From JBLIRR01 sp049472395 (GTDB lineage Bacteria; SZUA-182; DTGQ01; JBLIRR01), in the NCBI GenBank assembly GCA_049472395.1, contig JBLIRR010000028.1, positions 16,040-80,039 on the forward strand: DNA of 64,000 nucleotides. The letters are read 5' to 3'. Made by a program: the position numbers and the translations under genes. Positions 1 through 8,673 of the stretch are shown here, piece after piece; within the stretch, counting starts at the first letter, position 1; every line of letters starts with the position of its first letter. Below the pieces are notes generated by a model. The model was not told where the DNA came from. It did not search any database and was given only the letters and a program-made list of their open reading frames with translations.

Positions 1-1
1 C

Positions 2-733
2 TTCTCCCGAGGAGGGAAACCCTATCGGCTTCTCGGATGGATTTACCTCTTCGTCCTGGTAACACTATTATTGGCTCGTTCCAGTCGTCCTGACAGAATC
101 TTGGCCGTGTATCCGATGCTGTGTGCTGCAGGAGGACTCACCATAGGGAAGTTTGTGGAGCGTTTTCATATGCGCCTGATTTTCCAAACGGCTATCATAG
201 CCGTATTATTTGTGTTTGGGAGCAGTATGGTACCGATAGGCGTTCCACTTTTGCCACCATCCCTTGCTATAAGATATTTTCAGAAGCTTGGCGTATCGAC
301 CCAAATTGAAAAAGGGGTCAATCTCTCTCTGCCTCAATGGTATGCGGATCGTTTCGGCTGGAAGAAAATGGTCGCTAATATCGCTGAGGTCTATCAGAGT
401 TTACCTGCAAAAGAAAAGCCGTACATTACGATCCTCGCTGGAAATTACGGCCAAGCCGGGGCCATTGAATTTTTTGGCCTCCAATATCATCTCCCCCAGG
501 TGTTTAGCCTTCATAACAATTATCATCTCTGGGGGCCGCCTGATGAAAGCATGCGAACATATATGGCAATAGGAATATCTTTTAAGGATTTGTCATCTGT
601 CTTCGAGGATATAAAGCAGGTGAGAGTACATACATGTGAGTATTGCCGAGAAAATAATCTCACGATTTACGTATGCCGGTGCCCCAAACGTTCAATCAAA
701 GACCTATGGCCTAAGCTAAAACAGTATAGTTAA
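2..733 (+). CDS. GT39/ArnT-like membrane glycosyltransferase, C-terminal part (cut by window edge)
   Basis: The frame is open from the first bases, so the gene begins left of the window and only about 243 C-terminal residues are seen. They start with a membrane helix (WIYLFVLVTLLLARS) followed by RPDRILAVYP, a pattern I associate with the last membrane segments of GT39-type transferases that take sugar from a polyprenyl-phosphate donor. A second helix (IIAVLFVFGSSMVPI) is followed by a soluble tail of about 165 residues containing ITILAGNYGQAGAIEFFG, as in the periplasmic end of many GT39 proteins. A TTG at 71 could mimic a start, but the membrane helix upstream of it argues for a longer gene. 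It ends tail-to-tail with the next gene, overlapping by 4 bp. Family assignment is by recall of the pattern; acceptor and sugar are unknown. Confidence 0.7.
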   Translation, partial: FSRGGKPYRLLGWIYLFVLVTLLLARSSRPDRILAVYPMLCAAGGLTIGKFVERFHMRLIFQTAIIAVLFVFGSSMVPIGVPLLPPSLAIRYFQKLGVSTQIEKGVNLSLPQWYADRFGWKKMVANIAEVYQSLPAKEKPYITILAGNYGQAGAIEFFGLQYHLPQVFSLHNNYHLWGPPDESMRTYMAIGISFKDLSSVFEDIKQVRVHTCEYCRENNLTIYVCRCPKRSIKDLWPKLKQYS

Positions 734-1080
734 TTGCTCAGATTTTTTATTTTTTTAAGGTGACCCATGATAGAAATCCCTCTTTTTTTCGATCCTGACA
801 CATGATAAAATGGTATTTTCATAAAGCATAACACGGACACCATTCTTTGGGAACGAGACCAGCGAACCATAGTTGCACTGGCTGCACCTGAAGCAATGAG
901 CAATTTTTCCGTGGCATCGACAATTCCGAGAGGCAGGACTTTGTCCATTCCCGGTTTCGCTCCCAAAGTAACACCATTAAGGGCAACCTTATACGCCGTT
1001 GTACTCGCTTTCTCCTTGCGTATAGGATCCCCTTCAAAGCAGAATGTTTGGGTTAACAGGCCGAAGACGCTTAAAAACAA
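730..1080 (-). CDS. small probably exported protein of unknown function
   Basis: A 116-residue frame that would start at a TTG preceded by AGGAA about 6 bases upstream. It lies 14 bp behind the DUF2860-like gene, so it may be the second gene of that operon. The N-terminus (LSVFGLLTQTFCFEG) looks like the end of a signal peptide. The middle (YKVALNGVTLGAKPGMDKVL, then SGAASATMVRW) has no family I recognise. Overlapping frames on both strands are also open here, so the coding status is uncertain. Spacing, the possible ribosome site and the signal-peptide-like start are the reasons to keep it. Confidence 0.35.
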   Translation of the reverse strand: MFLSVFGLLTQTFCFEGDPIRKEKASTTAYKVALNGVTLGAKPGMDKVLPLGIVDATEKLLIASGAASATMVRWSRSQRMVSVLCFMKIPFYHVSGSKKRGISIMGHLKKIKNLSN

Positions 1081-1094
1081 AAAGTTCCTGATAA

Positions 1095-2066
1095 TTAAAA
1101 ATTATACCCTAGGCTGATAATACCTAAATAAGTAATTTTGTCGAAGAAATTAATATTTGATTCGTTTTTAATAAATATTCCTCCAAGGTTTATGAAATAG
1201 TCATTATAATCCATGGGATTCATCCAGGTAACTATTGCTAAAGTTTCAATGGTGACATCGTTTCTTTTCTTGTTAAATTTAGGCTCGGGGTGAGTCTTTT
1301 GATGTTTATCATTAGATACTGAAATTGATAACATGCACACTATATTTTTCATTAATTTTATATAATCGATACCTCCCGAATAGCCTGAAAAGTTGTTACT
1401 TTTTCCGTCGAAATCAGTTATTGTATATTGCAAACCGGGAACAATAATATTATTTGCTCCTGACTTAAATGTATATCCCATGCTTAAAGAGTGAATAAAG
1501 CCATCCCTTTTTAGTTCGTTGTTATAAAGATCGCCAAGTATGTCATGATCAACATTTACGGTTTCAAAAGAATAATCAATTTTAAGGTTTGATCCTGCAA
1601 TACGATCCATAGAAATATCAAAAACATAAATATCAACATCTGTATATTCCCTCTCTTGATCAGTTATGAAAGGATTTTTCCAGGCTGATTCGTCGAATTT
1701 ATATTTGGCTGAAACACCAATCACACTATTATTTTTGAAATCTTGAAAACAGCCGAGTTTTATGGCCTTTCCTGCATCTTCCTCCGGGTTGCCAAAATAA
1801 AAGCGCATTCCAGAAGGTAAAGAATAATTCAAATCCAGTAGAAAACCTGGATCAATAGTTTGAAAAAAGTTTGAATTCTTACTTAATGAACTTGCTTTTT
1901 TATTTTTCTCGTCAACATGTAATTGATCATTTGTTAAAATCCATATACATCCGGTCTGGATTTTCCCTGAAAAATATTGAAATTTATTTTTGTCTTCTTC
2001 TGCTAAAATTGATAATTCATGAAAAATCAGCAGTATAATGAATAAATATATGCTTATTTTTTTCAT
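1095..2066 (-). CDS. outer-membrane beta-barrel protein, DUF2860-like
   Basis: 323 residues with a clear signal peptide (residues 1-22, ending near ILAEE) and an AGAGGA-type ribosome site about 8 bases before the ATG. The mature protein alternates polar and aromatic residues in short strands (SLSMGYTFKSGANN, YLGIISLGYNF) and ends in Phe, the usual terminal signature of outer-membrane barrels. FSGKIQTG followed by a loop and RFYFGNPEED recalls the DUF2860 family; that name is from memory. Function is unknown. The neighbours are envelope genes (a glycosyltransferase and an OmpA-like protein), which fits an outer-membrane location. It is much richer in Lys and Asn than the OmpA gene next door. 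Confidence 0.7.
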   Translation of the reverse strand: MKKISIYLFIILLIFHELSILAEEDKNKFQYFSGKIQTGCIWILTNDQLHVDEKNKKASSLSKNSNFFQTIDPGFLLDLNYSLPSGMRFYFGNPEEDAGKAIKLGCFQDFKNNSVIGVSAKYKFDESAWKNPFITDQEREYTDVDIYVFDISMDRIAGSNLKIDYSFETVNVDHDILGDLYNNELKRDGFIHSLSMGYTFKSGANNIIVPGLQYTITDFDGKSNNFSGYSGGIDYIKLMKNIVCMLSISVSNDKHQKTHPEPKFNKKRNDVTIETLAIVTWMNPMDYNDYFINLGGIFIKNESNINFFDKITYLGIISLGYNF

Positions 2067-2257
2067 AATTTTTCCTCTTAATTTTATTTTATCAATATAT
2101 CAATAGCAGTAAGGGGAAAAGAGGCAGAAAAGCTATTGGATTTGCAAACAAAGCCGTCAATCCGGAAATAAGGCTCTTTCTGGTTTCAGTCCCTGGCAGA
2201 CATAGCGGAAGCATAATTAATGAAAAAATAAAAAGGTTGATCTATATTCACTACTAA

Positions 2258-3928
2258 CTACCGGAGGAGGACTAACTCGACTCTTCGATTCTGTGCACGA
2301 CCCTCCGGCGTGTCGTTAGAGGCAATCGGCTTTAAGGGCCCATAGCCTACAATTGAAAGTTGTGATGCACTAATCCCCTTCATTACTAAATATTCCATCA
2401 CTGCTCTGGCCCTGTTTTTGGAAAGTTTCATATTGTATGATTCTTTTCCGATATTATCTGTATGTCCCTGAATCGCTACTCTTAAGGCAGTATTACTTTT
2501 AAAAACAGCAACGATTTCATCCAAAAGAGGATATGACTGCGGTTTAATCTCCCATTTATTTGTATCGAACTCAAGATTTTCAAGAACCCAGCACCCTTTC
2601 CTGTTAACCCTTGCATTTTGAGGTGTCTCAGGACATCCATCGAGGTAGTCATAGATGCCGTCACCATCACTATCCTTGGGGCAACCCGCGTCGTCTACAG
2701 GCACACTGCTTGCAGTTCCTGGACAATTGTCCTGATAATCCTGCACGCCATCATAATCACTATCCTTGGGACAACCGGAATTGTCCACCATAATACCCGC
2801 TGAGGTTTCGGGGCATCTGTCCTGATAATCATAGACGCCGTCACCATCACTATCCTTGGGGCAACCGGCTTCGTCTGCAGACACACCGCTTGCAGTTCCC
2901 GGACAATTGTCCTGATAATCCGGAATAGTATCACCATCACTATCCTTGGGACAACCGGAATTGTCCACCATAATACCCGCTGAGGTTTCGGGGCATCTAT
3001 CCTGATAGTCATAGACGCCATCACCATCGCTATCCTTGGGGCAACCGCTCTCATCTACCGATACAGTGCCGGGGGTTTTTGGACATTTATCCCGATAATC
3101 CGGAATAGTATCACCATCATTATCCCTGGGACAACCAGCCTCTTCTACCAAAACACCTTTTGGGGTGTCTGTACATTTGTCCTTATAATCTGGAACACCA
3201 TCGCTGTCGCTATCCACAGGGCATCCGAAGCTATTCACCGGTATGCCCGCTGGTGTGCCAGGGCACTTATCCACATTGTCATAGACACCATCGCCATCCC
3301 TATCTTCAGGAAGGGGAGGTGGAATCACTTTCTTCTTTTCACCTCCAAAGCAATAACTAAGCCCCACGGTACAGGAAAGATTATTTTTTTTCTTATCAAC
3401 ATTAAAGGAGATCAAGTGTCGTATATCTCCCCGCAAGGCTAGAGACTTATTAAAAAAATATTTTAAACCTGTTCCATAATTGACTAGGAAATCCATATTA
3501 CTCGTCCATTTTTTGTTATCCCGCGGGAAATTGCCGATACCAGCGGCAAGGTAAGGGATTAATTTCTGAGAAGGCATGAAATGATAAAGGCCATCAAGGT
3601 GATGGAGATAGGCATCCATGTTGTGTCCATCTATTTCTGATTCTGTGTCAATATAGCTAAAGATAGCCTCGCCACACCAATTCTTATCGAAGTTATAGCC
3701 CAATCCCAATCCGTAGGTTAGACCATTCTTGTAATTCTGATTGCCTTCAAAAATATAGCCACCGATAAAAGGGGTTAGCGTAAATGAGCCAGATTTCGTT
3801 TCAGCCCTACTAAGAGTGAAATTAAACGGAATAGAAGATAGTAGACAAATTAGGATTATGACACTGAAATAGGCGCATTTTTTCTTTAATATAACTTTTG
3901 ACATCTCTGAAATTTTTTTATTCATCAT
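2258..3928 (-). CDS. OmpA-family protein: beta-barrel, eight thrombospondin type-3 repeats, OmpA peptidoglycan-binding domain
   Basis: 556 residues. Residues 17-42 form a signal/anchor segment. Residues 47-195 read as an eight-strand OmpA-like barrel with short aromatic strands and SYCFGG at its end. After a proline linker (VIPPPLPE) come eight Ca-binding TSP3 repeats, residues 209-447, each about 30 residues of the form DSDGDGVYDYQDRCP-x-T...GCP. Residues 450-556 are the OmpA C-terminal domain: LEFDTNKWEI, AIQGHTDNIGKESYN, LSKNRARAVMEYL and GRAQNRRVEL carry the diaminopimelate-binding signature. The protein should tie the outer membrane to peptidoglycan, the Ca-stiffened repeat stalk setting the spacing. 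Repeats 4 and 6 are identical in protein sequence. An in-frame alternative start is Met9. Confidence 0.93.
   Translation of the reverse strand: MMNKKISEMSKVILKKKCAYFSVIILICLLSSIPFNFTLSRAETKSGSFTLTPFIGGYIFEGNQNYKNGLTYGLGLGYNFDKNWCGEAIFSYIDTESEIDGHNMDAYLHHLDGLYHFMPSQKLIPYLAAGIGNFPRDNKKWTSNMDFLVNYGTGLKYFFNKSLALRGDIRHLISFNVDKKKNNLSCTVGLSYCFGGEKKKVIPPPLPEDRDGDGVYDNVDKCPGTPAGIPVNSFGCPVDSDSDGVPDYKDKCTDTPKGVLVEEAGCPRDNDGDTIPDYRDKCPKTPGTVSVDESGCPKDSDGDGVYDYQDRCPETSAGIMVDNSGCPKDSDGDTIPDYQDNCPGTASGVSADEAGCPKDSDGDGVYDYQDRCPETSAGIMVDNSGCPKDSDYDGVQDYQDNCPGTASSVPVDDAGCPKDSDGDGIYDYLDGCPETPQNARVNRKGCWVLENLEFDTNKWEIKPQSYPLLDEIVAVFKSNTALRVAIQGHTDNIGKESYNMKLSKNRARAVMEYLVMKGISASQLSIVGYGPLKPIASNDTPEGRAQNRRVELVLLR
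2588..3304 (-). repeat. tandem 90-bp coding repeats (TSP3 units of the OmpA-like gene)
   Basis: Eight consecutive units of 90-93 bp encode the TSP3 stalk. Units 4 (2942-3031) and 6 (2762-2851) encode identical protein and differ by only a few bases; units 5 and 7 are also similar. This points to recent copying of a two-unit block and possible length variation between strains. Confidence 0.9.
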
Positions 3929-4159
3929 GACAATAAGCTCTTCTCCTGTTTATTCTACCTTACGGAAATACTCAAGCATTTTTGCCTTTAATTGTCCTTT
4001 AGATACCGTTATCAAGATGTTCCTCCCTATAATAGGGTAGGTAACCTTAGGCATGATTAAGATAACATATTATTTTTATTAATTCAACCAATACTCCTTT
4101 GATAAAAATGATCTTATCATTGATTTCTGATACAGTGCCAACTCGAAAAGCTGATATAA

Positions 4160-4720
4160 TTAATACAATTTTAACTGCAATGAGTGGTGAAAATTTAAAA
4201 ATCTTGTACAATGCCTTTTTTGATCATCTTTAACTCTATGTTCCTGAATAAATAATGTTTGAAGCTGATATACAACAGAGGGAAAATATTTTGATCCTAA
4301 AATTCCCCACAGATGATTTTGTGTTTCAAAATCTAAGGAATATAAATTTACTATTAATTTTTTAATGGAACTATCTATAGCAGGGGTATTCTCACTGGTA
4401 AAAACATTTTTGCTTTGAAAAAATCCGATAACATCGGATAAGAAACCTAATCCTTCTTTAAAATTATTTTCAGGAAAATTAACCGCAAAAAGAATGCATA
4501 ATGTGAGCCGCAATTCCGGATTAACATGACTTATTTGATTATTCTGTCGCGCAATATGATTAGGTTGTGATTTTAGTATCTTCTCTTCATGTATGTTTAT
4601 TAAAGATAAGCATAATTTAATCGTTGAATCTTGATTGTGGGCGGGTAAGTTCACTGGACCGAAAATCCTCGGTGAGGCATAGGCTATAACCCAAAATATA
4701 TTTTTTATATAACGATTCAT
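4160..4720 (-). CDS. Pvc16 N-terminal (DUF4255)-like protein of extracellular contractile injection systems, solitary
   Basis: 186 residues. From about residue 60 the sequence follows the DUF4255/Pvc16 pattern that I recognise: NPELRLTLCILFAVNFPENN, then GLGFLSDVIGFFQSKNVFT, NTPAIDSS, and NHLWGILGSKYFPSVVYQLQ. Pvc16-type proteins are thought to terminate or cap the sheath/tube of phage-tail-like injection particles. The first 50 residues are less typical (the usual Leu-rich start is replaced by ASPRIFGPVNLP...), so the N-terminus may be altered. No sheath, tube, baseplate or ATPase gene lies near it, so this is an orphan or a remnant. The ribosome site is weak (AAAGG about 12 bases upstream). 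Confidence 0.8.
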   Translation of the reverse strand: MNRYIKNIFWVIAYASPRIFGPVNLPAHNQDSTIKLCLSLINIHEEKILKSQPNHIARQNNQISHVNPELRLTLCILFAVNFPENNFKEGLGFLSDVIGFFQSKNVFTSENTPAIDSSIKKLIVNLYSLDFETQNHLWGILGSKYFPSVVYQLQTLFIQEHRVKDDQKRHCTRFLNFHHSLQLKLY

Positions 4721-5013
4721 TTTTTTACTTGACCTTTTAATATTAAATTGATATTTTTATATTGATTTTCATATTTGTTATTTTGATAAAATAATATAGG
4801 AATTATCCATAACAGGCTCTTTACAGCTCTTCAATATTTGTACATTCAGTTTCTTTATATAATAGGGATTTTGGATTAATTTGAATGTCCAATTTTAAAG
4901 TCAATAAAATTAATGTGTTATGACAATATATTTGAAAGTGAGTAGAGAGTTTGCATAATTAATGTATTTTTATTAAATCCTATTAACAAAACTTAAAATG
5001 GAGGTAACTTATT

Positions 5014-6873
5014 ATGAAACTTTTACCACTTGATCAACTGGGCCCACATGAATTAGCCAATAATAAAATACGTTTTGGTTTTTTACTTCCATGGGTGTCA
5101 GCTGAGAATGGAAATAAGTTATCGGTGAAAATTATTCATGAAACCGACCAATTTCTTCAAACGATTCCATGTAAACAATTTCCTCTTACACACTCAGTAC
5201 TCCCAATATACGGAGATTTTTGGAGTGGAGAAATTTCAATTAAACCGCAAGACCGGCCTACTGCTAAATCTGCTTGGGGAACACCTGGACGTTATATATA
5301 CAGATTTGAACTGGAAAGTCCATTGTTAGATTACCCACTCGATTGGATTATTGATCCTTATGCACGTGAATATGGAATTGGAAGACAGTCAGCCTTTACA
5401 CTTGGTTATCAAGATGATCCTTGGGGCACAATTGAAAATACATGGAAAACACCCATGCTTAAAGATATTATTGCATATGAAATCATGTTACATGAATTTA
5501 TGTTTGATTTACAACGCGCTCAGGAAAAACTTCCTTATTTGCATGATTTAGGTATTAACTGTCTGGAAATAATGCCGGTAGCCAATGTAGATCGCTCGAT
5601 TGATTGGGGTTTTGAACCGGTTGGTCCGTTTGGTCTCGATGAACGGTTTGGAAAGCGCAAGGATCTTCAGAAATTTATTCAGGCTGCGCATGAACATGAT
5701 ATTGCAATAGTATTGGATATGATTTATGGCCATACCGGACGGAATTTTGCCTACGAGCAAATTTATAGTAAACTTCAATACCATGAGAATCCTTTCATGG
5801 GACCATATGCCAAAGATATGTTTGGCCCCAGTACCGATTATTATCGTGAATTTACACGTGATTTCTATTTCACAGCCAATTATTACTGGTTGGATCGCTA
5901 TCATATTGATGGTATTCGTTATGACTGTGTTCCAAATTATTATATAAATTGTGAAGATGAGGGTTACTCAAATTTGGTCTATAATACGTATAAAAAAGTG
6001 AAAGCGACGAACGGAGCAGGACATTGGCAACGTTTTTTTTCAAATGGGGATATAAATCTAATCCAATGTGCTGAGCAGTTAGAAAAGCCTATTGAGATTG
6101 TCGAAAAAACCTATAGTAATTGCACATGGCAAAATGGAACCCTTAGCGCTGCAAATGATGTAGCGGCCGGTCAGTTTGGACGACTTTATAATTTTGGTAT
6201 GCAATTGGGACTTGATGGTTATCCTGAAATAGAAAACCATGGAGATGATACCATCAAAAAAAGTGCGTTCCAATATACGGGAAATCATGATCATGCTCAG
6301 TTTATCTGTCGTTTTGGTACCAATTCACTTTATAAAGATGTTTTAAAGGAAGGAAAACGGGAAAATTGGTATAAAGTCCAACCATTCATCATTGGACAAT
6401 TATTAGCCAAAGGAATACCGATGCTTTGGCAAGGACAGGAAATTGTGGAAAACTATGATGTACTGGATAGTGGACCAGCTCGTATTGGCACGCTAAGACC
6501 GGTTCGATGGGAACGGTTCTATGATCACGTGGGTTCATCTATGATTCGTCTCTTCCGTAAATTAATTGCATTACGAAAACAAGAACCGGTTTTTCGACGT
6601 GGAGATCATTATTTTATTAATAATTGGGATTATCATCAGTGGCGTGGATTGCTGTTATTTAAACGCTATAATGAGGATGCCTTAGCATTAGTAGCACTCA
6701 ATTTTTCGGAATACGATCATGCAGTAGACTTTACATTCGATCGTGATGGAGATTACCATGAGCAACTGCATGGAAAAGATGCTCCTAACTTAAACTTATT
6801 AGGTATACATGCAGGAAACACAAAAACATTAAATATCCCATCACACTATGGACGTGTATGGTTAACACATTAA
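5014..6873 (+). CDS. GH13 alpha-amylase family glucanase/trehalohydrolase-like enzyme
   Basis: 619 residues with a strong GGAGG 9 bases before the ATG. An N-terminal beta domain of about 145 residues (ending IIDPYAREYG...) precedes a (beta/alpha)8 catalytic domain. The GH13 regions are visible: region I VLDMIYGH (235-240; the family usually has N where this has G), region II DGIRYDCV with nucleophile Asp304, region III IQCAEQ with acid/base Glu354, and region IV TGNHDH with Asp426. A C-terminal beta domain follows (LALVALNFSEYDHAVDF). There is no signal peptide, so it is cytoplasmic. The N-terminal module resembles branching enzymes and maltooligosyl-trehalose trehalohydrolases, so glycogen or trehalose metabolism is likely; exact specificity cannot be read. 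It stands alone. Confidence 0.85.
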   Translation: MKLLPLDQLGPHELANNKIRFGFLLPWVSAENGNKLSVKIIHETDQFLQTIPCKQFPLTHSVLPIYGDFWSGEISIKPQDRPTAKSAWGTPGRYIYRFELESPLLDYPLDWIIDPYAREYGIGRQSAFTLGYQDDPWGTIENTWKTPMLKDIIAYEIMLHEFMFDLQRAQEKLPYLHDLGINCLEIMPVANVDRSIDWGFEPVGPFGLDERFGKRKDLQKFIQAAHEHDIAIVLDMIYGHTGRNFAYEQIYSKLQYHENPFMGPYAKDMFGPSTDYYREFTRDFYFTANYYWLDRYHIDGIRYDCVPNYYINCEDEGYSNLVYNTYKKVKATNGAGHWQRFFSNGDINLIQCAEQLEKPIEIVEKTYSNCTWQNGTLSAANDVAAGQFGRLYNFGMQLGLDGYPEIENHGDDTIKKSAFQYTGNHDHAQFICRFGTNSLYKDVLKEGKRENWYKVQPFIIGQLLAKGIPMLWQGQEIVENYDVLDSGPARIGTLRPVRWERFYDHVGSSMIRLFRKLIALRKQEPVFRRGDHYFINNWDYHQWRGLLLFKRYNEDALALVALNFSEYDHAVDFTFDRDGDYHEQLHGKDAPNLNLLGIHAGNTKTLNIPSHYGRVWLTH

Positions 6874-7131
6874 CTATATAGAGGGAAATACCATACCAAG
6901 AAATCGCATTTCTGAGCCTGAAAGGACTATACATAAAGAATTGAGAATAGTACAGTTATTATAAAAACAGTTTATTGCTATTTTATAGTGTCCCTGCTTT
7001 ATGAGCAAGGTGCGGCTGCCCTCAGCATCGAGACGTACGTCCGGTGCGGGTGGCATTGGATGCGGGTGATTATAGGGATTGGAGTAAGTATGGACATAGC
7101 CTGGAATAAAATGTCTTTTTACGCGTGCCAT
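6874..7131 (-). pseudogene. N-terminal fragment of a REP-associated (RAYT, IS200-like) transposase
   Basis: The first 13 residues, MARVKRHFIPGYV, are the characteristic start of RAYT (REP-associated tyrosine) transposases, normally followed by a HxTxR...CH motif. Here the sequence runs into unrelated residues (HTYSNPYNHPHPMPP), and the catalytic His and Tyr motifs are absent. The region 7010-7085 is much richer in G and C than its surroundings and may be a second inserted fragment. Only about 7093-7131 is recognisable as transposase. Confidence 0.55.
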
Positions 7132-7216
7132 TATTGATTATAGCTATTAGCTTAAAAGTGTCATTTTAGGCTCAAAATGGGTTGTTTAAGGCCAAAATCA
7201 GCCCTAAAAATAGGCC

Positions 7217-7663
7217 TTATTCCCTTAATTTTAATAATTTACCGTGGTCCGACCCCAAGTACGCAAGTACGGCAAGTACGTGCACAAGTACGTGGCAAGT
7301 ACCACCAGTACCACAAGTACCACTATTTTTCATCCGACATAGATTAAAAAGCTTGAAATTATGGGGATATATGTCTGCTCCTTGTTTTACAGGTTGAAGC
7401 TTTACACAAGGAAACTCCTCACATTCGAAACAGAATTCCAATCCCTTATCCTCAATGCATTTAAGTGTCTCACAGGGTTGCCCCAGATGTTTGCATCCAT
7501 TCTCTGGCCGACATCCCTTACAGGCGACTTCTTCTGGATCTTTTTGGATTTTTAATGCAAATTGCTTTTTCATTTCCTCTGTAATGTTTTCTTCATAAAT
7601 TTCGCAATTGAAACAATCCAAGCCGCAAGGAGCGGATAATCTCCTTTTTGCTGTAGAATTCAT
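7217..7663 (-). CDS. DUF3795 cysteine-rich protein with a repeat-altered C-terminus
   Basis: 148 residues. The N-terminal 110 residues match DUF3795: APCGLDCFNCEIY, ACKGCRPENGCKHLG, CETLKCIED, CFECEEFPC and NFKLFNLCRMKNSG. At least ten cysteines suggest metal (Zn or Fe-S) binding; the biochemical role is unknown. After NSG the sequence changes to TCGTGGTCHVLVHVLAVLAYLGSDH, which is the translation of the AAGTAC repeat tract at 7255-7320 and not family sequence. The sister gene at 8674-9153 keeps the normal ending (RIKNIGIERWAKEEAGDIL). The 3' end of this copy was therefore overwritten, and it may be inactive. Confidence 0.75.
   Translation of the reverse strand: MNSTAKRRLSAPCGLDCFNCEIYEENITEEMKKQFALKIQKDPEEVACKGCRPENGCKHLGQPCETLKCIEDKGLEFCFECEEFPCVKLQPVKQGADIYPHNFKLFNLCRMKNSGTCGTGGTCHVLVHVLAVLAYLGSDHGKLLKLRE
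7255..7322. repeat. irregular CAAGTAC heptamer array
   Basis: Six CAAGTAC heptamers (plus one CAGTAC) occur within about 68 bases, separated by 0-5 bases (GCAAGTACGGCAAGTACGTG is one stretch). The array falls exactly where the DUF3795 protein loses its family sequence, so it was inserted or expanded there. Confidence 0.8.
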
Positions 7664-7710
7664 TTTTTCCTCCTTTTCTTTGAGGTTTTTGAAAATTTTT
7701 TAAAATACAG

Positions 7711-7741
7711 TAACTTACCCAGGATAATCCCAGGTAAGTTA
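7711..7741 (-). terminator. hairpin terminator after the 7788-8360 gene
   Basis: TAACTTACC and GGTAAGTTA form a perfect 9-bp stem around a 13-base loop. Read on the minus strand it lies about 50 bases after the stop of the 190-residue gene and is followed by a T/A-rich stretch. The T-tract is not perfect, so termination is likely but not certain. Confidence 0.5.
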
Positions 7742-7787
7742 TCTGCGACATCTATTATTGACCGCATTCGCCTCTGAAAAAGGACTG

Positions 7788-8360
7788 CTATTCTTCGTAG
7801 AGAGGAGTAACAGGATCAGCATACGAAGTATTAAGATCAAATTGATTAATCTTCTCTCCATTTACCCAGATTGTATATGCACCATATTTATAACTTCCCA
7901 ATGATATTGTCTCTTCAAATGGCTCTTCGACATCAATGCAAGGTATATCGGGCTCTACAAGAGAGTATAGATCGACCATAATGCGATTTTGATTGTCTGG
8001 TTTAGATACTTTGGCCCGCAACTGGTGGCATGGAGTTGAAAGGCTGCCCTTCAATAGCAATCTTACCTGTACCGGAAAGCTTTCTAGAAGAAGAAGATCG
8101 GTCTCTCTCACATAGACCGAATGTCGTAGCAAATTGCTGTCCCCAGGTTTTGGCCCGAGGGGACCCTGGATATACAACTGTGAATCATCTGAAGGGGGAT
8201 ATGTTCTCTTATCCTCCCATATGATTACCTCATCCCTTTTTTCAGAATAAAAATCCGGACACTTCCCATCACCCCAGCCTGAAAAACCTCCATCAGCGTG
8301 TGGCAAATGATTTGCGAGAAGTATTGACCTTGTATAACTATTGTCCATATCCTTATCCAA
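7788..8360 (-). CDS. protein of unknown function with a PVQVxLxxxGxLxTPCHQL-type domain
   Basis: 190 residues from a TTG, or 186 from the ATG at 8348, which has AAGG just upstream. The C-terminal half, from FPVQVRLLLKGSLSTPCHQL through NRIMVDLYSLVEPDIPC to LGSYKYGAYTIWVNGEKIN, matches a recurrent bacterial beta-sandwich protein (often a lipoprotein) that I know only as hypothetical. The N-terminal half (DGKCPDFYSEKR, SQLYIQGPLG) is not recognised. No signal peptide is seen, which is unusual for this domain and suggests the 5' end was lost. A hairpin terminator follows. Confidence 0.6.
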   Translation of the reverse strand: MDKDMDNSYTRSILLANHLPHADGGFSGWGDGKCPDFYSEKRDEVIIWEDKRTYPPSDDSQLYIQGPLGPKPGDSNLLRHSVYVRETDLLLLESFPVQVRLLLKGSLSTPCHQLRAKVSKPDNQNRIMVDLYSLVEPDIPCIDVEEPFEETISLGSYKYGAYTIWVNGEKINQFDLNTSYADPVTPLYEE

Positions 8361-8384
8361 CTCCCAATCACCATTTAAATAACG

Positions 8385-8588
8385 CTAGAATTTCAAAAAT
8401 TCGGGTGCGCCCTTTTTATAGTCCTGGTGCATTGGATTTGACATGAGTACTTTCCATAGCTTTTCTGTTATTGCTGGATCAGTTTCTTTATTATTCTCTT
8501 TTATTTTCGTTAATGCTTCTTGAAAACAATGACTTGGGGTAATAATTTTTGAATAACAACTTATTGTATTTTTATGGTATTTACTACC
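8385..8588 (-). pseudogene. C-terminal remnant of an unidentified gene
   Basis: An open frame of 67 codons with no start codon of its own ends QEALTKIKENNKETDPAITE ... KGAPEFLKF. It has good protein-like composition and lies directly behind a REP-type hairpin (8600-8632), which seems to have replaced its 5' part. The family is not recognised. Confidence 0.4.
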
Positions 8589-8599
8589 CTAACGCGGCC

Positions 8600-8632
8600 T
8601 TCAGCCTTGAGCGAAGCGAGTCTCGGGCTGAA
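8600..8632. repeat. REP-like GC-rich hairpin
   Basis: TTCAGCC and GGCTGAA form the outer stem; the inside (TTGAGCGAAGCGAGTCTCG) carries a second GAG/CTC pairing around CGAAGCGAGT. It is GC-rich in AT-rich surroundings and interrupts a gene remnant. It resembles REP elements mobilised by RAYT transposases, pieces of which occur at 7093-7131 and 19903-20432. Confidence 0.6.
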
Positions 8633-8673
8633 AGGGGAGGTTATGCTATTTTGAGACCTTGCTCCCAAGTGTG

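Noticed and set aside
2588..3304. Regular 90-bp repeats that could suggest a CRISPR or satellite array
   Set aside because: They are in frame, encode TSP3 domains of an OmpA-type protein and have no unique spacers.
7010..7085. GC-rich stretch with GAGACGTACGTCCGGTGC, reminiscent of a group II intron
   Set aside because: No reverse transcriptase or domain V hairpin could be found; resemblance from memory only.
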